Assembly: GCA_028290245.1 (NCBI GenBank) | Contig: JAQGKG010000113.1 | Span: 1 to 13,118, forward strand | Direction of reading: 5' to 3' | DNA from: Devosia sp. | GTDB lineage: Bacteria; Pseudomonadota; Alphaproteobacteria; Rhizobiales; Devosiaceae | DNA: 13,118 bases | Part shown: in pieces, positions 7,608 through 11,964 of the stretch | Position numbering within the stretch: position 1 is the stretch's first letter | Layout of the letters: each line of letters begins with the position of its first letter | Position numbers and translations under genes: made by a program | Notes under the pieces: model-generated | Told to the model about the DNA's origin: nothing | The model's database searches: none | What the model saw: only the letters and a program-made list of their open reading frames with translations

Positions 7608-8571
7608 TGAGCCGCTCCTTGTTCGATGAATGACTTTCAATCTGGTAGGCGCCATTCCGAAATCCTTCGATGTGCAGGATATCGGAGACGCGCCGTCCAT
7701 TCGGCGTGCGCTCAATTGCAACGATGAGGTCGACCGCCTCGCCGATGACCTCGCGCATCGGCATCTGGCTGACTTCAGCCACGAGCTGCTCCAGGCGCGT
7801 CAGCGCCGAACGAGCGCCATTGGCGTGAATGGTGGCGACCCCACCTGGATGTCCAGTGTTCCAGGCTTTGAGCAGCGTCAGCGCCGCGCCGTCGCGGACC
7901 TCGCCGACAATGATGCGATCGGGGCGCAAACGCATGGTGGATTTGAGAAGCCGTGCCATGTCTGCAGCATCGGAGGTGTGAAGCAGGACGGCATTCTGTG
8001 CCGAACACTGGATTTCTGCGGTGTCCTCCAGGATCACCACACGATGCTCAGGCACGGCATTCACCACTTCGGTGATGATCGCGTTGGCGAGGGTGGTCTT
8101 GCCGCTGCCCGTGCCACCGGCGATGACGATATTCATGCGGGCCCCCACGGCATTGCAGATAATTTCGGCTTGCTCCGCGGTCATAATTGCCTCGCGGACA
8201 TAAGCAGCCAGTGGGATCAACATCGATGCCCGCTTGCGGATCGAGAACGACGGCTCGGCAACGATCGGCGGCAACAGGCCTTCGAAACGGTGGCCGCCAA
8301 TCGGCAGTTCACCTGAAATGATGGGGCGATCCTGGTCAGCTTCGGTCTGGAGGGCGTGGGCGACGAGGCCGATAATGGTTTCCGCCGACTGCGCGTCCAG
8401 ATGACCCGCTAGGGTAATCCCCTGCCCTATCCGTTCGATAAACAGCTTTCCGTCCGGATTGAGCATGATCTCGACCACCCCAGGCTCGTCCAGGGCGTTA
8501 CGAATGATCGGCCCAAGGGCATCCTGAAGCTTTCGCACAAGGCGATCTGCTGATGAGTGAGTATGGCCCAT
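7597..8571 (-). CDS. trbB: TrbB, VirB11-type traffic ATPase
   Basis: 324 residues. All VirB11/GspE-family motifs are present: Walker A GGTGSGKTT at 152-160, the Asp box VVILEDTAEIQ at about 178-188, Walker B-type RIIVGEVRDG at about 219-228 and the His box HPGGVATIHAN at 241-251. The N-terminal domain (about 1-130) starts with LVRKLQDALGP and EIMLNPDGKLFIER, typical of TrbB. The product is a hexameric cytoplasmic ATPase acting at the base of the secretion channel with TrbE. The ATG lies 6 bases after the traI stop and has no good Shine-Dalgarno sequence of its own, which suggests translation coupled to traI. The end overlaps trbC by 11 bases. No damage is visible. Confidence 0.97.
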   Translation of the reverse strand: MGHTHSSADRLVRKLQDALGPIIRNALDEPGVVEIMLNPDGKLFIERIGQGITLAGHLDAQSAETIIGLVAHALQTEADQDRPIISGELPIGGHRFEGLLPPIVAEPSFSIRKRASMLIPLAAYVREAIMTAEQAEIICNAVGARMNIVIAGGTGSGKTTLANAIITEVVNAVPEHRVVILEDTAEIQCSAQNAVLLHTSDAADMARLLKSTMRLRPDRIIVGEVRDGAALTLLKAWNTGHPGGVATIHANGARSALTRLEQLVAEVSQMPMREVIGEAVDLIVAIERTPNGRRVSDILHIEGFRNGAYQIESHSSNKERLNVA

Positions 8572-8577
8572 GGAGAA

Positions 8578-9195
8578 CTACGCCGCTCGGTTGAGCTTGG
8601 TAAAAGTGGACCTGTATTGGCTCGGTCGAACACGCCTGCTGCTCTGGACATCCACATCCGCAATGCCGGCCACGGCAATCGTGTTTCCGATCCGCGCAGG
8701 CTCACCCAAGCGGCGCAAGGTCAGGCCGACCCGGCGCAAAATACGCTCTAGCCGCACATCGGTGACAGTCACAATCTCGGAAAAGCCGCCAAGGCCTGCC
8801 CGTTCGAGGATGCCGGCTATCAAGGTCATGGTGGCAAGATGAATGCCATCAGCGGTCAAGCGCGCAGTTGATGTATCGACGCAGAACCGCGACGTCTCCA
8901 GCATTCTCGAGTGGGGGACATAGGCGCCGCTGGAAGCCAGAAAACCAAAGGTTTCCGACAGCATGGTCGTACCTATCGCCGGCAAGACCTGCGTGTGACG
9001 GACTACCACTCCCCGATCCACAACGAGGATGCTGGTTGCGTTCAGTTCATCGAACCGATCGAATTGCTGCCCATCGCTAACGGTTACGTGCCATCCCATG
9101 CGCTCCTTGAAGACCCGAGCGCGGAGACGGTGCATTTGATCGACCAGCAAAGGGTTTTGAGAGCGGTCGTGTGGGCCAATAGCGATGACTTCCAT
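8578..9195 (-). CDS. traI: TraI, LuxI-family acyl-homoserine-lactone synthase
   Basis: 205 residues. LuxI-family hallmarks appear in order: MHRLRARVF with R25 and F29, W35, the acidic pair D46/D49 (FDRFDE), LPAIGPTM-like LPAIGTTML at about 71-79, MLETSRFCVD with E100 and R103, and EIVTVTDVRLERILRR near residue 143. These enzymes join S-adenosylmethionine to an acyl-ACP to make the diffusible quorum signal read by TraR. One key residue is off-family: Q69 (codon CAG at 8991-8989) sits where the ARLLP motif normally has Arg. traI is first in the trb operon and divergent from repA, exactly as in Ti plasmids. AAGG seven bases before ATG 9195 supports the start. This TraI is unrelated to the relaxase TraI of F or RP4. 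The family call is firm; activity is uncertain. Confidence 0.93.
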   Translation of the reverse strand: MEVIAIGPHDRSQNPLLVDQMHRLRARVFKERMGWHVTVSDGQQFDRFDELNATSILVVDRGVVVRHTQVLPAIGTTMLSETFGFLASSGAYVPHSRMLETSRFCVDTSTARLTADGIHLATMTLIAGILERAGLGGFSEIVTVTDVRLERILRRVGLTLRRLGEPARIGNTIAVAGIADVDVQSSRRVRPSQYRSTFTKLNRAA

Positions 9196-9254
9196 CGTCC
9201 TGCCTTGCGTTGAGTGCCTGTTCGCAAAGCACCACAGCGCATGGTCCGCCGCAC

Positions 9255-9272
9255 CCTATCAAATCCGATAGG
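9255..9272. promoter_or_regulatory. 18-bp inverted repeat upstream of traI, candidate LuxR/TraR-type operator
   Basis: The sequence CCTATCAAATCCGATAGG has perfect 6-bp arms (CCTATC/GATAGG) around a 6-bp centre. It lies 59 bases upstream of the traI start codon. Length and symmetry suit a dimeric LuxR-family activator such as TraR, and the distance would place it just upstream of a short-leader promoter. It does not match the Ti tra box (half site GTGCAGA), so recognition by a TraR-like protein is an inference. It could equally be bound by another regulator. Confidence 0.4.
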
Positions 9273-9370
9273 CGACAGCGTCTGCGTCCAACGGTTACCG
9301 TCATCGAAACTAGCGAGTCGTCAGGCAGCGGCCGTCTGAAAAAGTCGCAGGGCACTATTGCCTCGGTACA

Positions 9371-9386
9371 TTGACAGCCGTGCAGA
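9371..9386 (+). repeat. 16-bp direct repeat, copy 1 (parS-like)
   Basis: TTGACAGCCGTGCAGA is identical to 10756-10771. Its core CAGCCG fits the CNGCNG centre of the parS consensus reported for repABC plasmids (GTTNNCNGCNGNNAAC). The outer arms fit poorly: TT of GTT is kept, but AAC is replaced by CAG. It may be a RepB-binding site near the repA promoter, or simply a shared operator. It also contains a TTGACA hexamer, but no good -10 box follows at normal spacing. Confidence 0.6.
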
Positions 9387-9422
9387 AGGAGAAAAAGCAC
9401 AGCCTTTTCAACAACTCCGACG

Positions 9423-9442
9423 CCGTTAGGAAACGGTTAACC
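9423..9442. promoter_or_regulatory. Overlapping palindromes upstream of the repA promoter, candidate RepA/RepB operator
   Basis: CCGTTAGGAAACGG (5-bp arms, 4-bp centre, 9423-9436) overlaps the perfect 8-bp palindrome GGTTAACC (9435-9442). The pair ends nine bases before the -35 hexamer of the proposed repA promoter. In repABC plasmids RepA, helped by RepB, represses its own promoter through operator palindromes nearby; this is the best-placed symmetric sequence for that role. The assignment is by position only. Confidence 0.4.
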
Positions 9443-9451
9443 TAAAAAGAG

Positions 9452-9479
9452 TTGCCGACACTTGAGAATCGGGCATAAT
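9452..9479 (+). promoter_or_regulatory. Probable repA(BC) sigma70-type promoter
   Basis: -35 TTGCCG (9452-9457), a 16-base spacer and -10 CATAAT (9474-9479, five of six consensus bases) point toward repA. Transcription would start near 9486, leaving a leader of about 47 bases before the GTG start. A GANTC site (GAATC, 9466-9470) sits in the spacer. This is the strongest promoter-like pair in the intergenic region, but it is not experimentally shown. Confidence 0.55.
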
Positions 9480-9532
9480 TCACGCTTGAAAGTCACTTTG
9501 GCGCGGAAAAGCGTTATTCCGGGAAATTAGCT

Positions 9533-10744
9533 GTGAGCATTACTGCCAAGATAGATGATGCTGAGGGTCTCAGCTTTCACGAGACAATCATCCGGCAGGG
9601 TGAGTTGATTTCCGACAAGCTGCACATGCTACGCATGGAGTACTATGCGCCCGATTCCAAGAAGACTTTGAGACAGTTTTCGCTTGCGGAAGCAGCATAC
9701 TTTTTGGGTGTAACCCAATCGAATATCAAAAAGCTTCACCTTGATGGCAAGGGACCAGTGCCAACAACCTCCCCCTCGGGTCGGCGGACTTACACTGCGG
9801 ATCAGATGTCTGAACTGCGGCTGTACCTTGACCGTCACGGTCGAGCAGATTTTAAGAAATACGTTCCCCATCGTCGCGACGGAGAAGCGCTCCAGGTCTT
9901 GTCAGTCGTCAATTTCAAAGGTGGCAGCGGCAAGACAACCACAGCTGCCCACCTCGCTCAGCACTTGGCCCTGACCGGTCACCGAGTCCTCGCTATTGAC
10001 CTGGATCCTCAGGCGTCACTCTCTGCCCTGCATGGCATTCAGCCAGAATTAGACAAAAATCCTTCACTCTATGAGGCGCTCCGCTACGACGACAAGCGGA
10101 AGCGCATCTCCGAAGTGATTCAGCCGACACATATTCCTGGGCTCGATATCGTACCTGCCAATCTCGAGTTGCAGGAATACGAGTACGACACACCGCTCGC
10201 GGCCACTAACAAGTCCTCCGCCGAGGGCAGGCTTTTTTTCACTCGCATTTCCGACGCGCTTAAAGAGGTTGATGACCGATACGACGTTGTCGTTATCGAT
10301 TGTCCACCGCAGCTTGGCTATTTAACGCTGACCGCCCTGACTGCATCAACTTCAGTCCTAATAACCATCCATCCGCAGATGCTTGATGTGATGTCGATGA
10401 GTCAGTTCTTGCTGATGCTGGGCGGAATTCTGCAGTCCATTAGCGAGGCCGGTGCGGAAGTTCGGCTTAGGTGGTTTAGGTATCTCGTTACACGGTATGA
10501 ACCTACCGATGGCCCCCAAGCGCAGATGGTGGGGTTTATGCAGGCCTTGTTTCCTAAGCAGATGCTGAAAACGCAAATGCTGAAATCAACAGCTATCGCG
10601 GATGCCGGTATCACCAACCAGACACTCTACGAGGTGGAGAGAGCACAGTTCACCCGTTCGACCTATGATCGCGCGATCGAGGCCTTGAACGGAGTGAACG
10701 AAGAGATTGCGGAGCTGATTCATAAGGCTTGGAGACGGAAATGA
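9533..10744 (+). CDS. repA: RepA, ParA-type partitioning ATPase and rep autorepressor
   Basis: 403 residues, the usual length for repABC RepA. The N-terminal part (about 48-75, FSLAEAAYFLGVTQSNIKKL) is a helix-turn-helix-like DNA-binding segment. The ATPase follows: deviant Walker A KGGSGKTTT at 129-137, with the signature Lys of ParA proteins, A' motif LAIDLDPQAS with D156 and D158, and Walker B VVVIDCPPQ with D256. With RepB and parS it segregates the plasmid, and in known repABC systems it also represses the repABC promoter. The start is GTG 9533, which gives MSITAKIDD; only a weak GGGA precedes it. A run of seven T occurs at about 10232-10238, but the frame is intact. The closest partner is repB, 80 bases downstream. 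Confidence 0.96.
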   Translation: MSITAKIDDAEGLSFHETIIRQGELISDKLHMLRMEYYAPDSKKTLRQFSLAEAAYFLGVTQSNIKKLHLDGKGPVPTTSPSGRRTYTADQMSELRLYLDRHGRADFKKYVPHRRDGEALQVLSVVNFKGGSGKTTTAAHLAQHLALTGHRVLAIDLDPQASLSALHGIQPELDKNPSLYEALRYDDKRKRISEVIQPTHIPGLDIVPANLELQEYEYDTPLAATNKSSAEGRLFFTRISDALKEVDDRYDVVVIDCPPQLGYLTLTALTASTSVLITIHPQMLDVMSMSQFLLMLGGILQSISEAGAEVRLRWFRYLVTRYEPTDGPQAQMVGFMQALFPKQMLKTQMLKSTAIADAGITNQTLYEVERAQFTRSTYDRAIEALNGVNEEIAELIHKAWRRK

Positions 10745-10755
10745 CTCCTCAGTCT

Positions 10756-10771
10756 TTGACAGCCGTGCAGA
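10756..10771 (+). repeat. 16-bp direct repeat, copy 2 (parS-like)
   Basis: Exact second copy of TTGACAGCCGTGCAGA, eleven bases after the repA stop; after one mismatch both copies continue with GG. With the copy upstream of repA it brackets the repA gene. The CAGCCG core fits the centre of the repABC parS consensus while the arms diverge. Confidence 0.6.
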
Positions 10772-10776
10772 CGGGC

Positions 10777-10794
10777 GGTTTTGATAACAAAACC
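10777..10794. repeat. 18-bp palindrome GGTTTTG-N4-CAAAACC, candidate RepB site
   Basis: Perfect 7-bp arms GGTTTTG/CAAAACC flank ATAA. The inner 16 bp begin GTT and end AAC, as parS of repABC plasmids does, but the centre is TA instead of the consensus GC, so it would be a divergent parS class if it is one. It is immediately followed by a second inverted repeat. Confidence 0.5.
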
Positions 10795-10811
10795 AACGAT
10801 TTATGCGTTGG
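10793..10811. repeat. Inverted repeat CCAACG-N7-CGTTGG
   Basis: 6-bp perfect arms around ATTTATG, sharing its first two bases with the preceding palindrome. In mRNA it would form a hairpin ending just before the repB ribosome site, so it could act as DNA operator or as a translational element. The arms contain GTTGG/CCAAC, not the GTT...AAC order of parS. Confidence 0.4.
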
Positions 10812-10824
10812 AAGTGGTGATTGA

Positions 10825-11805
10825 ATGGCGCGAAAGAATTTACTCGCCAGTGTGACGGGGCAAAGCGCCACACAACCGGAAGTTGAGGCGCGTGCCGAAT
10901 ACACGCGTAGAGGCGCTTCGCGCTCGATGATGGTTTCCATCGACGAGATGGCAGAGAACGCGAAGCGACTTACAGCGGGCGAAGCTATTATCAGCCTAGA
11001 CACCGCGCTGGTGGATTCATCGTTTGTGTCTGACCGCATTGACGACGATCCGGAGGATTTTGCAGTCTTCGTTGAAGCAATACGCGAGCAGGGCCAGTCC
11101 ACACCTATCCTGGTTCGGCCGCACCCGACGGCCTTGGGCCGATACATGGTCGTATTCGGCCATCGGCGCACGCGGGCGGCTAAGGCGTTGGGCATTCCTG
11201 TGAGAGCCATTGTCAAACAGATGGAGGACATCGCTCATGTGGTGGCGCAGGGGCAGGAGAACACCGCTCGTGCAAATCTGTCCTTCATCGAGAAAGCACT
11301 TTACGCCAAAAAACTGCTGGATATGGGGCATGAGAAAACTACGATCAGATCGTCTTTAAGTGTCGATGAAACCTTGCTTTCCCGGATGCTGTCCGTCGCG
11401 GAAATAGTGCCTTCGTCAGTGATTGAGGCTCTGGGACCATGTCGCTCCGTTGGTCGGGACAGATGGGAAGAGCTCAAAAAGGCTGTCGCAAATCCCAAGT
11501 CTGCTGAACACGCGGGCCGTGTTGTTCACACGGCGGAATTCCAGGCAGTTGCTGGTGCTGACCAATTTGGCTTTCTGCTGAAGCAATTGGCGACGCCTCG
11601 CGGCAGAACACCTAAAGCCAAGGAGTTGACTGGCAGTTGGTCGGCGCCCGATGAAGCGGTAAAGGCAACCTTCGCCGCCTCCGGGAAGATATTCAGCCTC
11701 AAGCTCGCGGCGCCACGGGCAAGCGAGTTCGGAAAATACCTGTCGGAGAATTTGGAAGAACTCTACGACGCGTTCAAAGCTTCACAAAAGATGGATGGAA
11801 ACTAA
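10825..11805 (+). CDS. repB: RepB, ParB-type centromere-binding protein
   Basis: 326 residues, typical for repABC RepB. The basic N terminus (MARKNLLASV) probably contacts RepA. The ParB N-terminal nuclease-like domain is at about 55-130 and includes PILVRPHP and VVFGHRRTRAAKALG (the GxRR-type box, about 109-123). Next come the QGQENTARANLSFIEKALYA motif (about 142-161) and a helix-turn-helix region (IRSSLSVDETLLSRML, about 174-189) expected to bind parS. The C-terminal third is the RepB-family domain. RepB loads on the centromere and, with RepA, partitions the plasmid and tightens autorepression. The start ATG 10825 has GGTGA four bases and GGAAG ten bases upstream. It ends 159 bases before repC, where the antisense RNA gene lies. 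Confidence 0.95.
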   Translation: MARKNLLASVTGQSATQPEVEARAEYTRRGASRSMMVSIDEMAENAKRLTAGEAIISLDTALVDSSFVSDRIDDDPEDFAVFVEAIREQGQSTPILVRPHPTALGRYMVVFGHRRTRAAKALGIPVRAIVKQMEDIAHVVAQGQENTARANLSFIEKALYAKKLLDMGHEKTTIRSSLSVDETLLSRMLSVAEIVPSSVIEALGPCRSVGRDRWEELKKAVANPKSAEHAGRVVHTAEFQAVAGADQFGFLLKQLATPRGRTPKAKELTGSWSAPDEAVKATFAASGKIFSLKLAAPRASEFGKYLSENLEELYDAFKASQKMDGN

Positions 11806-11810
11806 GCCGC

Positions 11811-11848
11811 AAAAGAAAAAGGCCCCCGAAAACAGAATTCCGGAAGCC
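11811..11848 (-). terminator. Intrinsic terminator of the ctRNA
   Basis: On the minus strand GGCTTCCGGAA (11848-11838) can pair over 11 positions with TTTCGGGGGCC (11831-11821), counting three G-U wobbles. The loop is about six bases, and TTTTTCTTTT follows. On the plus strand the wobbles become A-C mismatches, so the repB-repC mRNA should fold poorly here and not terminate. Confidence 0.8.
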
Positions 11849-11864
11849 CTTCTCGTCGCTTGGT
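11811..11864 (-). ncRNA. Counter-transcribed antisense RNA controlling RepC (ctRNA, repE/incA type)
   Basis: The repB-repC gap of repABC plasmids encodes a small RNA antisense to the repC leader, a strong incompatibility factor that limits RepC synthesis. All parts are visible here on the minus strand: a promoter at 11899-11871, an expected start near 11864, and a terminator hairpin followed by a T-rich tract ending near 11811. The RNA would be about 50-55 bases, close to the known size. The exact ends are estimates. Its 3' hairpin covers the leader segment (11829-11843) that can pair with the S element, which explains how it would act. Confidence 0.85.
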
Positions 11865-11943
11865 AACGCGAGAATCGCACTTCCTGAAATCGCAGTCAAG
11901 GCCTCTACGGGCCGACACCGCTTCAGCGGCCGGAATTCTTTTG
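11829..11943 (+). promoter_or_regulatory. repC leader switch: L and S elements
   Basis: In the mRNA, GAATTCCGG at 11835-11843 (L) is perfectly complementary to CCGGAATTC at 11930-11938. AAAA at 11829-11832 extends the pairing with TTTT at 11939-11942 over a two-base bulge. The competing S hairpin is CCGCT/AGCGG (11918-11922 with 11925-11929) followed directly by CCGGAATTCTTTT, a terminator-like arrangement. By analogy with p42d and Ti plasmids, ctRNA bound to L frees the S hairpin, which lowers repC expression. Confidence 0.7.
11871..11899 (-). promoter_or_regulatory. ctRNA promoter
   Basis: On the minus strand, -35 TTGACT (11899-11894) and -10 GATTCT (11876-11871) are 17 bases apart. The -35 is strong and the -10 weak, but the spacing and the position relative to the terminator are right. 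The -10 overlaps a GANTC site. Confidence 0.75.
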
Positions 11944-11957
11944 CCTTACGCAAGGTG
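11944..11957 (+). promoter_or_regulatory. repC ribosome binding site in a small hairpin
   Basis: AAGGTG at 11952-11957 lies seven bases before ATG 11965. Its AAGG can pair with CCTT at 11944-11947 over a four-base loop (ACGC), so the ribosome site can be partly masked. An alternative TTGC/GCAA pairing overlaps it. The short stem is weak alone but sits right behind the S element. Confidence 0.5.
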
Positions 11958-11964
11958 AAAGACA

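Larger units (their letters stand above)
9196..9532. promoter_or_regulatory. Divergent traI-repA control region
   Basis: A 337-base gap without a credible gene between the divergent traI and repA. It contains the ribosome site of traI, an 18-bp inverted repeat (9255-9272), a short palindrome ACGGTTACCGT (9291-9301), an imperfect palindrome at 9322-9338, one copy of a 16-bp motif also found between repA and repB (9371-9386), overlapping palindromes at 9423-9442 and a repA promoter. In Ti plasmids the equivalent region holds TraR-dependent promoters firing both ways; that function here is inferred from layout. I could not pick a convincing sigma70 promoter for traI. Confidence 0.75.
10745..10824. 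promoter_or_regulatory. repA-repB spacer with candidate RepB-binding sites
   Basis: An 80-base gap holding the second 16-bp repeat copy, then two adjacent inverted repeats that share CC at 10793-10794. In the octopine Ti plasmid RepB binds two adjacent sites between repA and repB for partitioning and autorepression, and this spacer is the positional counterpart. It is too short for a gene like the small repD of some Ti plasmids, and I see no such open frame. GGAAG at 10810-10814 and GGTGA at 10816-10820 precede the repB ATG. Confidence 0.65.

Noticed and set aside
7239..7721. Longer trbC starting at ATG 7721
   Set aside because: It would place 38 residues of no signal character before an excellent signal peptide and run deep into trbB. 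ATG 7607 has AAGGAG at good distance.
8868..9213. Plus-strand open frames antisense to traI
   Set aside because: They cover the conserved LuxI-family gene on the other strand and encode nothing recognisable.
9371..9390. TraR half site: GTGCAGA within the 16-bp repeats
   Set aside because: The Ti tra box needs the mirrored half site TCTGCAC directly after it; neither copy has it, so I treat the resemblance as incomplete.
10229..10241. Run of seven T in repA as a programmed frameshift site
   Set aside because: The repA frame is intact through to a full-length family product, and there is no downstream structure or alternative frame of interest.
10756..10790. repB promoter starting from TTGACA in the 16-bp repeat copy
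   Set aside because: The -35 is perfect, but bases 17-19 downstream give only TTTTGA/TTGATA-like sequences, and the upstream copy has no -10 at all. The shared motif is better explained as a protein-binding site.
10745..10824. Small repD-like gene between repA and repB
   Set aside because: Only 80 bases are available and no start-to-stop frame with a ribosome site is present.
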